A program made the position numbers and the translations under genes. Positions 29,949 through 41,495 of a stretch of DNA of 64,000 nucleotides are shown one piece after another (position 1 is the first letter of the stretch; each line of letters begins with the position of its first letter). The DNA is from Streptococcus parasanguinis (GTDB taxonomy: Bacteria > Bacillota > Bacilli > Lactobacillales > Streptococcaceae): the NCBI RefSeq assembly GCF_001073155.1, contig NZ_JVEE01000025.1, positions 49,227 through 113,226 on the forward strand. Reading direction: 5' to 3'. Under the pieces are notes generated by a model. That model worked only from the letters and a program-made list of their open reading frames with translations. It did not search any database and was not told the origin of the DNA.

Positions 29949-31226
29949 TTGAAAAAAATATCTTTTGAACAAGTTGCAAGAAGACGGACCTTATTGTTTG
30001 GGGTTCTTGCCGTCATTTTTGGGATTCTCATTTTTCGAAACGGCGTTGGTTTCACCAAATTTTCCTTGGATCTATTAGCCATTTACTTTTTAGTTGATGG
30101 ACTAGGAAGCTTTCTTCTTCGCTTTTTGTTACGTAGCAAGTCTATTTCCTATAGCCACTCTATTTGGTTTATTTTTCTTTCACTTGCGTTGATCTGGTTG
30201 AATCGACTGAGTAGTCTGCCCGTAAACTTAGTTGTGATTTGTTTAGGGGCATATCAGTTGGGGAGTGCCATTGTCTATGGGATCACATTTTGGCTTTATA
30301 AGGCCAATCGGGTAAAAGGAGGCTGGCTCTATTTATGGGATGCGCTTTTAAACGGTGGGCTTGGTCTAGCAACTGTCTTGGAACCTGGTTCAGATGGGCA
30401 CTTCCAATTTATCCTCTTGGGGGCTTATCTGGTCTTGTTGGGGATTTCTAATATTCGAGATGGTATTTTATTTGACAAAGACCAACAAGGCCAAGAGTTA
30501 AAACGTCGCTTTCGTATTAGCCTACCGGTTATCTTTGCAGCCTTTATCCCTGCTAAGGAGTTAAAACGGTTTAACCAGTTTCTTCAAAAAGGGAGCTCGG
30601 CGGGACACACAGGCCCTTATCGATTGGTGAAAAAAGAAGAAGAGGCAAGGGAATTAGAAATTTTGGTTCATACTTCTGACAGCAACTTATTTGGAGCGAT
30701 TGGGCATGTAGATATTTGTTATCAGGGGAAGGTCATTTCTTACGGAAGTTACGATCCCTTTTCAGAGCGTCTATTTGGGACGATTGGGGATGGCGTACTG
30801 TTTAAAGTGGATAAGGAACCATACATCGAACTATGTAAAAAAGAGAGTCAAAAGACGCTGTTTGGCTACAGCCTATCCCTTACCGAAGAAGAGAATCAGG
30901 CAGTAGAGAAGCGTCTAGCTGAAATTGATCAGTTGTTAGAACCTTGGGATCCACCTAGGAGGTTACTGGAAGACGGTCAGCCGACCTACGCTTACAAATT
31001 GAAATATGATTTAGGGGCTGAGCTATATAAATTTACTTCTTCGCGTTTTAAATCTTACTTTGTTCTGTCTACTAATTGCTGCCTGTTAGCAGATTCCATT
31101 GTGGGACAGGCAGGAACGGCTGTATTAGATGTGCGTGGAGTGATTGCACCAGGGACCTATCAGGATTACTTAGAATACGAATTTGAAGCTCCAAACGGGC
31201 GGGTCCATACACGAACAGTATACTAA
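29949..31226 (+). CDS. Membrane protein with C-terminal permuted papain-like region
   Basis: A 425-residue protein with a TTG start at 29949 after TAAGGAGAAGG. Residues about 15-185 contain five to six membrane segments resembling a DUF308/HdeD-type module. Residues about 215-425 are soluble. There GAIGHVDICYQGKVISYG (His near 258) precedes by about 120 residues YFVLSTNCCLLADSIVG (Cys near 379). This His-before-Cys order matches circularly permuted NlpC/P60-papain folds such as YiiX. That assignment is inferred from motif order alone. It is divergent from pepX and followed by a strong terminator. Confidence 0.72.
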   Translation: MKKISFEQVARRRTLLFGVLAVIFGILIFRNGVGFTKFSLDLLAIYFLVDGLGSFLLRFLLRSKSISYSHSIWFIFLSLALIWLNRLSSLPVNLVVICLGAYQLGSAIVYGITFWLYKANRVKGGWLYLWDALLNGGLGLATVLEPGSDGHFQFILLGAYLVLLGISNIRDGILFDKDQQGQELKRRFRISLPVIFAAFIPAKELKRFNQFLQKGSSAGHTGPYRLVKKEEEARELEILVHTSDSNLFGAIGHVDICYQGKVISYGSYDPFSERLFGTIGDGVLFKVDKEPYIELCKKESQKTLFGYSLSLTEEENQAVEKRLAEIDQLLEPWDPPRRLLEDGQPTYAYKLKYDLGAELYKFTSSRFKSYFVLSTNCCLLADSIVGQAGTAVLDVRGVIAPGTYQDYLEYEFEAPNGRVHTRTVY

Positions 31227-31232
31227 AAAAAG

Positions 31233-31273
31233 AAAGACAGATTTTTATTTTTGAAAAATCTGTCTTTTTTGCA
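31233..31273 (+). terminator. Terminator
   Basis: AAAGACAGATTTTT and AAAAATCTGTCTTT form a 14-bp stem followed by T; it ends the transcript of the membrane protein gene. Confidence 0.92.
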
Positions 31274-31332
31274 CAAGATTTCTTGTAAAAAGCCAGAAAA
31301 TCTTTTACAATAAAAAGTGCTTGGAGGAAAGT

Positions 31333-32100
31333 ATGACAGCAAATCAGATCGTAAGAGTGATCCCAGTCTTGAAAGTGAATAACCGAAATGTCAATCAACG
31401 CTTTTATGAAGAGACATTGGGAATGAAAGTATTAGTGGAAGAAGGAGCTCTCCTATCTTTAGGAGATGCCTCAAAAGTAGAGAAAATTGTCTTAGAAGAG
31501 TCACCGAGTATGCGTTCGCGTAAGGTCGAAGGTCCAAAGAAATTGGGTCGCATCGTGGTGAAAGTGGCACAAGCTCAAGAAATTGATTACTTGTTGGCCC
31601 GCCAGCCAGAAACAAGCGCTCTTTACCAAGGAGCAAATGGTCGCGCCTTTGAAGTTGTGTCTCCTCAAGGAGATACCATTTTCGTGCATGCTGAAGAAAA
31701 TCTTGAAAGCCTAGAACCTTTGGAGAAAGCGCCTCTTGTAGAAGCTCCCGAAGATTTCAAAGGTTTGACGAGTTTTGATGTGGACTTTCTTGAGGTCAAT
31801 GTGGCCGATCTTGCTGAGGCTGAGAAGTTCTATAGCAGCTTGTCAGCTCTTGCCCACTTTATCCATTTGCAGGAAGCTCAAGGAGAAGATCTCCAAGTTG
31901 AGAACAAGGTAACTTGGGATTTGAGCATGATCAAGGTCGAATTGGCACCTTTTGATGTGGAAGACTTGAAAGAACGCTTGGGAGACGCTGTCGATTTTAT
32001 GCACCGTAAGGGAACTTTCTTGATTGCCAAGGATCCAAGCCAGATCGAACTCTGGTTTGAAGCCAATCAAGATCAGGTCCATATTTCTTATGAAGAATAA
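31333..32100 (+). CDS. cppA: CppA family protein
   Basis: A 255-residue streptococcal CppA protein, once described as a C3-degrading proteinase. It has two VOC/glyoxalase-like halves: residues about 5-115 start VRVIPVLKVNNRNVNQRFYEETLGM, read in two blocks, and residues about 140-255 contain FDVDFLEVNVADLAEAEKFY. No protease active site is evident to me. The ATG at 31333 follows TTGGAGGAAAGT; the TTG at 31321 is rejected. It is closely followed by the serine hydrolase gene. Confidence 0.87.
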   Translation: MTANQIVRVIPVLKVNNRNVNQRFYEETLGMKVLVEEGALLSLGDASKVEKIVLEESPSMRSRKVEGPKKLGRIVVKVAQAQEIDYLLARQPETSALYQGANGRAFEVVSPQGDTIFVHAEENLESLEPLEKAPLVEAPEDFKGLTSFDVDFLEVNVADLAEAEKFYSSLSALAHFIHLQEAQGEDLQVENKVTWDLSMIKVELAPFDVEDLKERLGDAVDFMHRKGTFLIAKDPSQIELWFEANQDQVHISYEE

Positions 32101-32110
32101 GAATGGAGTG

Positions 32111-33052
32111 ATGAGCGTGAAGGCAATCATCGAAAAAATTACCGAACAAATCCAAGAAGGCATCTATCCAGGTGCCTCTCTTGCGCTTTACCGCAATGGT
32201 CAGTGGAGTGAGCACTATCTAGGACTTGCGGACCCTGAAAAAGGTGAGCCAGTAGAGGCTGATCTGGTCTATGATTTGGCCAGTGTCAGCAAGGTCGTCG
32301 GAGTCGCTACCATCTGTGCCTTTTTGTATGCGAAAGGGGAGCTTCCACTCGATCGCCCCTTTAAAGAGCTTTACCCACGTTTTGCTCATGAGAAGACGAC
32401 CATCCGGGAACTCTTGACCCATACTTCTGGGCTCGATCCTTTTATCCCCAACCGGGATCATTTGGATGCGAGACAGTTGAAAACAGCCCTTGAAAATTTG
32501 CAGTTAAAAGAAGACAAGAGTTTTCATTACACTGACGTCAATTTTCTTCTGTTGGGCTTTTGGTTAGAAGACAGGTTTCACCAGCCCTTGGATCGTTTAT
32601 TTGAAGAGCTGATCTTTACACCTTGGAAGATGACAGAGACACGGTTTGGACCGGTCGAAAAGGCGGTGCCAACGGTCCGTGGCCTTGCTTCTGGAAGTGT
32701 TCATGATCCCAAAGCGAGAGTATTGGGCTGTCATGCGGGAAGTGCTGGACTTTTTTCAACTGTTGCTGATCTAGAGCGCTTCTTAGAGCATTATCTGAAG
32801 GATGATTTTGCGCGTGACTTGTCTCAGAATTTTGCGCGTGAAGAGGGCAAGACCCGCGCTCTCGGATGGAATCTAGAGGGTGACTGGTTGGATCATACGG
32901 GCTATACTGGAACCTTCATCATGTACAATCGAAAGAGGCAGGAAGCTGTGATCTTTTTGTCTAACCGGACCTATGAGAAGGACGAACGGGCCCAATGGAT
33001 CTTAGACCGCAACTCTTTGATGGACTTGATCAAACAAGAATGTGAAAAATAG
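32111..33052 (+). CDS. Beta-lactamase-related serine hydrolase
   Basis: A 313-residue penicillin-binding-protein-like hydrolase (class C beta-lactamase/esterase fold). The nucleophile motif SVSK (S-x-x-K) lies in DLASVSKVVGVA near residue 57. The second motif is HYTDVNFLLLG with the catalytic Tyr, and HTGYTG corresponds to the KTG-type motif. There is no signal peptide, so a cytoplasmic esterase or peptidase is more likely than a cell-wall enzyme. The ATG at 32111 follows AATGGAGTG, 10 bases after cppA. Confidence 0.83.
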   Translation: MSVKAIIEKITEQIQEGIYPGASLALYRNGQWSEHYLGLADPEKGEPVEADLVYDLASVSKVVGVATICAFLYAKGELPLDRPFKELYPRFAHEKTTIRELLTHTSGLDPFIPNRDHLDARQLKTALENLQLKEDKSFHYTDVNFLLLGFWLEDRFHQPLDRLFEELIFTPWKMTETRFGPVEKAVPTVRGLASGSVHDPKARVLGCHAGSAGLFSTVADLERFLEHYLKDDFARDLSQNFAREEGKTRALGWNLEGDWLDHTGYTGTFIMYNRKRQEAVIFLSNRTYEKDERAQWILDRNSLMDLIKQECEK

Positions 33053-33059
33053 AAATGGA

Positions 33060-33091
33060 TGGCTGGGATGACGGATCCCGGCCTTTTCTTG
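33060..33091 (+). terminator. Terminator before mvaK1
   Basis: GGCTGGGAT-GACGG-ATCCCGGCC with TTTTCTT. Confidence 0.85.
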
Positions 33092-33218
33092 TCTGTCCAT
33101 AAGAAGGAGCTCTTCTGGGTGATTCATTTTTGGACTCCGTCTTAGGTTGGATTTCCTTCAAAAGCATCGCTTTTTTGGCTGATTTATATTAAAATAGTAA
33201 TGACCTTAGTAGAGCGAG

Positions 33219-34103
33219 ATGAATATGCATAAAGAGATAGGCGTCGGAAAGGCGCATAGTAAAATTATCTTAATTGGAGAGCATGCGGTGGTTTATGGTT
33301 ATCCGGCTATTGCCCTGCCACTCCATCATATCGAAGTGATCTGCCAGATCATCCCGGCAGACAGTCCATGGATTTTGTTTGAAGATGACACATTGTCCAT
33401 GGCGGTTTTTGCGTCTCTTGAGCACCTCGGGATTCGTGAGGCCCGGATTCGCTGTCGGATTCAGTCTATGGTACCGGAAAAACGGGGGATGGGGTCCTCT
33501 GCGGCGGTCAGTATCGCAGCTATTCGTGCAGTTTTTGACTATTATCAAGAGGAGCTGGACGATGAGACCTTAGAAATCCTGGTCAATCGAGCAGAAACCA
33601 TTGCCCATATGAATCCAAGCGGTCTGGATGCCAAGACTTGTCTGAGCGATCAAGCCATTAAATTCATCCGGAATGTCGGCTTTTACCCGCTGGAGCTGGG
33701 TATAAAAGCGAGTTTGGTGATTGCGGATACGGGGATTCACGGCAATACCCGTGAGGCGATTCAAAAGGTTGAAGCTAAAGGGCAGGAAGTTTTGTCCCAT
33801 TTCCATGAGATTGGTCAGTTGACCCAGCAGGTAGAAGCGGCTCTGAAAGAAAAAGATCTCATTGGCCTTGGGCAGGCTCTTACAGCTTGTCATGACCACT
33901 TGAGAGCCGTTGGTGTCAGCTGTAAAGAAGCAGATCACCTGGTCGCCGTTGCCCTTGAAAATGGGGCCTTAGGGGCTAAAATGAGTGGGGGCGGTCTTGG
34001 AGGCTGTGTGATTGCCCTCGTCAAGGATTCTCGTGAAGCAGAAACCATTGCCCATGCATTAGAAAAAGAAGGAGCGCACCATACATGGATCGAAAACCTG
34101 TAA
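33219..34103 (+). CDS. mvaK1: Mevalonate kinase
   Basis: This GHMP kinase phosphorylates mevalonate in the mevalonate route to isopentenyl diphosphate. The 294 residues include the N-terminal GKAHSKIILIGEHAVVYG, the ATP loop KRGMGSSAAVSIA and the C-terminal KMSGGGLGGCVIALV. The Met at 33225 is an alternative start. It overlaps mvaD by 19 bases and begins the four-gene operon mvaK1-mvaD-mvaK2-fni. A weak TAAAAT -10 at 33190-33195 may drive it. Confidence 0.96.
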   Translation: MNMHKEIGVGKAHSKIILIGEHAVVYGYPAIALPLHHIEVICQIIPADSPWILFEDDTLSMAVFASLEHLGIREARIRCRIQSMVPEKRGMGSSAAVSIAAIRAVFDYYQEELDDETLEILVNRAETIAHMNPSGLDAKTCLSDQAIKFIRNVGFYPLELGIKASLVIADTGIHGNTREAIQKVEAKGQEVLSHFHEIGQLTQQVEAALKEKDLIGLGQALTACHDHLRAVGVSCKEADHLVAVALENGALGAKMSGGGLGGCVIALVKDSREAETIAHALEKEGAHHTWIENL

Positions 34104-35024
34104 ATGCTAAGTCCTATGCCAATATCGCGATTATCAAATACTGGGGAAAAGAAGATGCCAAACAGATGGTCCCTTCGACCAGTTCAATTTCGTTGACCTT
34201 AGAGAATATGTATACAGAGACCAGTCTCTCTCCCTTGCCAGCAGATGCGACTGCGCATGAATTTTACATCGATGGGGAATTCCAAAATCCAGCTGAGCAA
34301 GCCAAAATTGGAGCTGTGATTGATGGCTTGAAGCCAGCAGATGAAGCAGGATTTGTTCGGGTGGATACCAGCAACAACATGCCAACCGCCGCAGGCTTGT
34401 CCTCTAGCTCGAGCGGGCTCTCTGCTCTCGTCAAGGCTTGTAATCGGTACTATGATTTGGGCTTGACCCAGGAGGAATTAGCTCAAAAAGCCAAGTTTGC
34501 TTCGGGCTCTTCTTCGCGGTCTTTCTTTGGCCCTTTAGCAGCCTGGGACAAAGAAAGTGGAGAAATTTATAAGGTCCAAACAGACCTAAAACTCGCGATG
34601 ATCATGCTGGTCCTCAATGACAAGCAAAAGCCTGTTTCCAGCCGCGAAGGGATGAAACGCTGCATGGAGACTTCGACTAATTTCAAAGAATGGATCGAAG
34701 AGTCTCGACAAGATTATAAGGACATGCTGGGCTATCTAGTTGCCAATGATTTTGAACGGGTCGGTCATCTGACAGAGCGCAATGCCCTTGCTATGCATGC
34801 GACGACTAGAACAGCCACTCCAGCTTTTAGCTACTTGACAGAAGAAAGCCATAAAGCTATGGACTTTGTCCGTGAGCTTCGCGCTGCAGGCCATGCTTGT
34901 TACTTTACTATGGATGCAGGGCCGAATGTTAAGGTTCTCTGTTTAGAAGAAGACTTGGATCAGCTGGTACCTTTATTTGATGCCCGCTATCGGACCATCG
35001 TATCTAAGACAAAGGACCCTCAAG

Positions 35025-35035
<11 letters not shown>
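34085..35035 (+). CDS. mvaD: Diphosphomevalonate decarboxylase
   Basis: The enzyme converts diphosphomevalonate to isopentenyl diphosphate with ATP. The 316 residues include SYANIAIIKYWGKED near the start, the GHMP phosphate loop PTAAGLSSSSSGLSALV and the C-terminal FTMDAGPNVKVLC. It overlaps both mvaK1 (19 bases) and mvaK2 (11 bases), indicating tight translational coupling. Confidence 0.97.
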
Positions 35036-37033
<1,998 letters not shown>

Positions 37034-37049
37034 AGAAAAATCATTTTAG

Positions 37050-37185
37050 AAACTTTCCTTAGGTGAGTACGGACGTCAGCGAACTTCTACGAAGTTCCAT
37101 GACTTAGTTTTGAACCTAAGGTTTCAAAACTCCCGAGTGCCTGAAACAAAAACGTTTCAGGCACTTTTCTCACGGCGGAAAGTTT
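37050..37185 (+). repeat. R2 structured element, copy B
   Basis: Same 136-bp length and ends as copy A. Hairpin 1 has loop TAC. Hairpin 2 is GTTTTGAA/TTCAAAAC, with three compensatory pair changes relative to copy A. Hairpin 3 is GTGCCTGAAA/TTTCAGGCAC. The conserved AT-rich tail runs to about 37268. Confidence 0.9.
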
Positions 37186-37282
37186 TCGTATATTATGATT
37201 CATTTTGAAAATTAGAACTCTTTTATAGTTCTTTGAAGAATCACTTAACTTATTTTACTTAAAAATTAGTTCCTATTCGTTT

Positions 37283-37319
37283 AGGATTGGCAAAATATGC
37301 CAATTCTTTCTTTTTTTTG
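37283..37319 (+). terminator. Terminator downstream of fni and R2 copy B
   Basis: AGGATTGGC-AAAATAT-GCCAATTCT followed by TTTCTTTTTTTT. R2 thus lies between fni and this terminator. Confidence 0.9.
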
Positions 37320-37380
37320 AAAAAGTGTTTCCCTCAAAAATTCTGATAGTTTACGAATCGTTTACGGTTGCTGGAATCGC

Positions 37381-37410
37381 TTGCAAAACAGGCTTGTAAA
37401 AGAGTATACT
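37381..37410 (+). promoter_or_regulatory. Promoter of the secreted dipeptidase gene
   Basis: TTGCAA (37381-37386), an 18-base spacer and TATACT (37405-37410). Confidence 0.7.
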
Positions 37411-37445
37411 AAATAAGGAAAAACATTTTTAAAAAGGAGTTTAGG

Positions 37446-39107
37446 ATGAAGAAGCACTATTTTCGATCAGCTGTAGCAGCCTTGCTTCCGCTTTTGTTGA
37501 TTGCTCAACCTGTTGAGGCTTGTACAGGGTTCATCATCGGGAAGAAACTGACTGCCGACGGTTCGACCTTGGTAGGGCGTACCGAAGATTTAGAGCCCAA
37601 CCATAATAAAAATTTTGTGGTCAGAGAGCGTGTCTACAATAAAAAAGGAGCCATCTTTGAAGATGCTGCCAACGGTTTTCAATATCCCTTGCCAGAGATT
37701 AGCTATAAGTATACAGCGGTTCCAGATGTCACCCCTGATCAGGGGATTTTTGACGAAGCAGGATTCAACGAATATGGGGTTTCCATTTCTGCCACTGTAT
37801 CTGCTTCAGCAAATGATAAGATCCAAAAAGTGGATCCCTATGTTAAGGATGGCCTCGCAGAATCGGGCTTGACCAGTATCGTTCTCCCTAGTGTGAAAAC
37901 CGCAAGAGAAGGGGTTGAACTCATTGCTAAAATCGTCGAAGAAAAAGGCGCTGCAGAAGGAAATATTGTGACCATTGCCGATAAAGAAGGCGTCTGGTAT
38001 ATGGAAATCCTATCTGGCCATCAATATGCAGCGATTCTCTTCCCAGAGGATCGATTTGCGGTCTTTCCAAATACTTTCTTCTTAGGACATGTCGATCTAT
38101 CGGATACCGAACGCACGATCGCTTCAAAAGATCTTGAAAAAGTCGCCAAAGAAGCCAATAGCTATAAGGAAGTGGACGGAAAATTCCACGTTTCTCAATC
38201 CTATAATCCGCCTTTGCAAGAGGCAGATCGCTCTCGGGTTTGGTCGGGAATCAAATCGCTAGACCCAAGCTCTGCTGTTAAATATGACGATGCGTCCTTT
38301 GACCTTCTTCATACAACCGATCGAAAATTAACCCTCCGCGATGCCATGAATCTCCAACGCAATCGTTTGGAAGGAACCAAATATAAACCACAGGATCAAA
38401 TGGAGCTGGATGGAAAAGGCATTCCGAAAAAAGGAGAGTTTGATGCGGTTTATAAATACCCTATTTCTAATCCAAATGTCATGGAGGCCCATATTTTCCA
38501 ACTGAAAGATGAGGTCCCAGCGAGTGCGGGTGGAGGCACCATGTGGCTGTCGATGGGCAGTCCACGAAATGCTCCATACTTACCGTACTATGGCAATATT
38601 CTCAACACCTATCAAGCCTACCAAGAATTAGGGGATCATTACAATGATCGCTCTTGGTATTGGACCATTTCAAGAATCAATGACCTTGTGGCCAAGTATC
38701 CAGATTTATTCGAAGATGGGGCGATTCGTACTGAAATGGAACGATTGGAGTCTCAGTGGATGGTTGAACAAGATCTGAGTGATCAGGAACAAATCGCCCT
38801 TGCTTCTCAGCCTGAAGAAGCTAGTAAGAAGGCAACAGAGGAAAGCTTGGCGAGAGCTGAGAAAACCTTTGAACGCTTGCAAGAAATCAGAAAAGAAGCA
38901 GAACAAAAGGTAGCAGATGAACACGGAAAAAGTGCTCTGCAAGATCTAGATGACGAAGAAGATGCTACTTATGAAGAGAAGATTGATCTCGTTGAATTTG
39001 ACTATGATTACATTCTAGCAGCAGGCTTGTTCGGGGCAACCCTTCTAGCGATTGTGATCTACCTGATTCGCTCAAAGAAACAAAAGGGAGGAAAACAAGA
39101 TGACTAA
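37446..39107 (+). CDS. Secreted, membrane-anchored C69-family dipeptidase
   Basis: A 553-residue N-terminal-nucleophile peptidase of family C69 (dipeptidase A type). Residues 1-25 are a signal peptide ending PVEA. Cleavage would expose Cys26 (CTGFIIGKK), which is the catalytic nucleophile, so export and activation coincide. The peptidase domain includes DGSTLVGRTED and the GTMWLSMGSPRNAPYLPYYG region. Residues about 440-525 are a charged coiled coil, and residues about 527-545 form a C-terminal membrane helix with a Lys-rich tail. The enzyme is therefore probably tethered outside the membrane. It overlaps the PrsW-like gene by 8 bases. Confidence 0.9.
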   Translation: MKKHYFRSAVAALLPLLLIAQPVEACTGFIIGKKLTADGSTLVGRTEDLEPNHNKNFVVRERVYNKKGAIFEDAANGFQYPLPEISYKYTAVPDVTPDQGIFDEAGFNEYGVSISATVSASANDKIQKVDPYVKDGLAESGLTSIVLPSVKTAREGVELIAKIVEEKGAAEGNIVTIADKEGVWYMEILSGHQYAAILFPEDRFAVFPNTFFLGHVDLSDTERTIASKDLEKVAKEANSYKEVDGKFHVSQSYNPPLQEADRSRVWSGIKSLDPSSAVKYDDASFDLLHTTDRKLTLRDAMNLQRNRLEGTKYKPQDQMELDGKGIPKKGEFDAVYKYPISNPNVMEAHIFQLKDEVPASAGGGTMWLSMGSPRNAPYLPYYGNILNTYQAYQELGDHYNDRSWYWTISRINDLVAKYPDLFEDGAIRTEMERLESQWMVEQDLSDQEQIALASQPEEASKKATEESLARAEKTFERLQEIRKEAEQKVADEHGKSALQDLDDEEDATYEEKIDLVEFDYDYILAAGLFGATLLAIVIYLIRSKKQKGGKQDD

Positions 39108-39927
39108 AATTCAAAGAGCCTCTATCTATCTTTTTCTACTGTTGGCAGGAATTGGCTTAGAGTTTGAACTCGGTCATCTTTCTCAACAAGAATTTAGCCA
39201 GTCTGCAGGCAGAGACTTGGTCTTAAACTTGTCTGTCTTAGCTGCTATTATTATCCCGCTCTATCTCTTTTCAAAACGATTTGGCAAGCAGTTGTCCGTA
39301 CCAACCTACATCCTATGGATTGCCATGTTTGGAGGAGCCTTCGTAGCAGGCTGGTTGAGCTTTTCAGGCAATAGCTTGATTGATATTATGAATAGCCATG
39401 TGATCAAGGATGCCACTGTCTTTAACAAGTGGACGGATGCTTTGACAGCTCCATTTTCAGAAGAATTCTTTAAGGCCCTGGTTGCCTTTTGGGTAGTCTT
39501 GATGGTTGGCAAAAAAGATCTGAAATCGATTCTAATTGCCGGCTTGGGTTCTGGCTTTGGTTTTCAGATCATTGAGGATTTAGGGTACGTTGCCCGCCAA
39601 ACAAAAACCAGCCAATTAGCCGCGGTTACTGAGGCCATTAACCGTATCTCTGGTGGATTAGCTTCACATGCCCTCTATACAGCTGTTGTATCCGTTGGTG
39701 TCTTCCTCTTGTTGTCTCAAGTGACCCAGCAAAAGGAGAAACTCTTTGGACTTTGGTGTGTTGTCTCGACAGTAGCCAATCACTTCTTATGGAACTCTCC
39801 GTTTTATGAAACAGACCATCGGATTAATCTTCTCGTCGGACTGCTCTTTGCCGTCCAAGTAGGGACCTTTATCGAAGTGGTGCTCTATACCAAGAAACAT
39901 CCCGAGTTGCCATTTTTAAAACAATAA
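39100..39927 (+). CDS. PrsW-family intramembrane metalloprotease-like protein
   Basis: A 275-residue membrane protein with about eight helices and the motifs of the PrsW/CPBP-like glutamic protease group. These are PFSEEFFKALVAF (E-E-x-x-K), GFGFQIIEDLGY, a His in ASHALYTAVV and a His in VANHFLWN. PrsW in Bacillus cleaves an anti-sigma factor, but no such target is nearby. Overlap with the secreted dipeptidase suggests processing or release of that protein as a testable role. A terminator stem and R2 copy C follow. Confidence 0.83.
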   Translation: MTKIQRASIYLFLLLAGIGLEFELGHLSQQEFSQSAGRDLVLNLSVLAAIIIPLYLFSKRFGKQLSVPTYILWIAMFGGAFVAGWLSFSGNSLIDIMNSHVIKDATVFNKWTDALTAPFSEEFFKALVAFWVVLMVGKKDLKSILIAGLGSGFGFQIIEDLGYVARQTKTSQLAAVTEAINRISGGLASHALYTAVVSVGVFLLLSQVTQQKEKLFGLWCVVSTVANHFLWNSPFYETDHRINLLVGLLFAVQVGTFIEVVLYTKKHPELPFLKQ

Positions 39928-39947
39928 GAAATTTTTTCAAACACAAA

Positions 39948-39973
39948 AGAACTAAGACGTGTGTCTTAGTTCT
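39948..39973 (+). terminator. Terminator stem interrupted from its T run by R2
   Basis: AGAACTAAGAC-GTGT-GTCTTAGTTCT is a perfect 11-bp stem without a following T run. Twelve bases of the 3' arm (39962-39973) recur at 40221-40232 after R2. Confidence 0.85.
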
Positions 39974-39997
39974 CAAAGTGAAGAAAAGTCATCTTAG

Positions 39998-40133
39998 AAA
40001 TTTTCCTTAGGTGAGTACGGACGTCAGCGAACTTCGAAGAAGTCCCATGACTAATTATTGAGCCTAAGGTCTCAATAATTCCGAGTGCTAGAAACAAAAG
40101 TGTTTCTAGCACTTTTCTCACGGCGGAAAGTTT
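39998..40133 (+). repeat. R2 structured element, copy C
   Basis: 136-bp core, slightly diverged ends (AAATTTTCC/GGAAAGTTT). Hairpin 1 loop GAA with one mismatch, hairpin 2 as in copy A, hairpin 3 GTGCTAGAAA/TTTCTAGCAC. The AT-rich tail runs to about 40218. Confidence 0.9.
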
Positions 40134-40232
40134 CATTATATTCTCGATTCATTTAAAAAATTAGAACTTATTTTTATTTCTTTGCAGGATCACTTGACTT
40201 AATTTACTAAAGAATTAGCTTGTCTTAGTTCT

Positions 40233-41495
40233 TTATTTTCTCAATTCTTGTAAGAGTGTTTGTGCCTTCTCTAAGTTAAAGGGTTTGTTTTCAAGGAGTT
40301 GGCTGACCAATCGGGGAACTTCCTCTTCCTTAGCTCCTGCTAGAAGGGCTAGGGAGCGTGCTTGGAGTTTCATATGTCCTGCTTGGATCCCTGTGGTGAC
40401 AAGGGCTTTGAGGGCTGCGAAATTCTGCGCCAAACCGAGCGAAGCGATGATACCTGCTAATTCAATAGCAGAAGGCTCTCCTAGCAAGCGGTGGCTGACT
40501 TGAACCGTTGGGTTGAGGCCAATCGAGCCTCCTTTTGTCGCAACCGGCATTGGTAGGGTGATCTCTCCATAGAGTTTTTTCTCTTCCGGATGACTTGTCC
40601 AGTGACTCAAACCCTTGTAAGAACCATTTTGTGCAGCATAGGCATGGGCTCCTGCTTCGATGGCCCGCCAGTCATTGCCTGTCGCAAGGACTAGGGCATC
40701 AATCCCGTTAAAAATTCCCTTGTTATGAGTAGCCGCACGGTAAGGATCCACTTGAGCCAGTTGGCTGGCTAACTCCATCCGGTGGGCAATCTCAATGGCT
40801 TCCTCAGGATTTCGACTCAGTGCTTTAAAATCGATGGCACACCGTGCACTCACCAAAGAGCGAGTGGCCAAGTTGGATAAAATTGCCATCAAGGCCTGAC
40901 CACCAGAGAGTTCCTGGATGCGATCGGTCAGAGCTTCTAACATGGTATTGAGCATATTGGCTCCCATGGCTTCTTTGGGATCGACAGCCAAGTAGACAAT
41001 AAGAAAGTCCCCCTTGTTTTCGACCCAAAGATCTCTCGCTCCACCTCCACGCTTGACGATCGAAGGATAGGCTTCATTAGCCAGCTGAAGAAGGCTTTCC
41101 TTGTCTTCTAGGATGCGTCTGCTAGCAACTTCTACGTCTTCAACATCCGTCAGGGCAATCTCACCGATCATTTGGCGCTGGTGCACCTGGGTGGTGAAGC
41201 CGCCTGAACGTTGGATGAGCTTGGCTGCAAAGCTGGCAGCCGCAACCACGGATGGTTCTTCTGTGACCATGGGAAGGACATAGTCACGACCATTGATCAG
41301 GAAATAAGGAGCAAGGCTAAAAGGCAAGTCAAAAGTCGACAAGACATTTTCCGTCAATTGATCTGCAATAGAAAGGGGAAGTCCCTTTTGTTCTTTTAAG
41401 ATCTGTGCTTCATCCCAAGTTAAGAGGCCTTCCTTCAGTAAGGCCTCTATGCGTTCTGTGGGCGAAAGTTTTGCAAAACCTGGTAATCGTGCCAT
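40233..41495 (-). CDS. mvaA: Hydroxymethylglutaryl-CoA reductase, class II
   Basis: MvaA reduces HMG-CoA to mevalonate, the committed step of the pathway. The 420 residues match bacterial class II enzymes, with ATGNDWRAIEAGAHAYA around the catalytic Asp region. The C-terminal half has GGSIGLNPTVQVSHRLLG and the His-containing GIQAGHMKLQARSLAL. Its start overlaps the mvaS stop, giving a two-gene operon opposite to mvaK1-fni. The end is convergent with the PrsW-like gene across R2 copy C. Confidence 0.96.
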   Translation of the reverse strand: MARLPGFAKLSPTERIEALLKEGLLTWDEAQILKEQKGLPLSIADQLTENVLSTFDLPFSLAPYFLINGRDYVLPMVTEEPSVVAAASFAAKLIQRSGGFTTQVHQRQMIGEIALTDVEDVEVASRRILEDKESLLQLANEAYPSIVKRGGGARDLWVENKGDFLIVYLAVDPKEAMGANMLNTMLEALTDRIQELSGGQALMAILSNLATRSLVSARCAIDFKALSRNPEEAIEIAHRMELASQLAQVDPYRAATHNKGIFNGIDALVLATGNDWRAIEAGAHAYAAQNGSYKGLSHWTSHPEEKKLYGEITLPMPVATKGGSIGLNPTVQVSHRLLGEPSAIELAGIIASLGLAQNFAALKALVTTGIQAGHMKLQARSLALLAGAKEEEVPRLVSQLLENKPFNLEKAQTLLQELRK

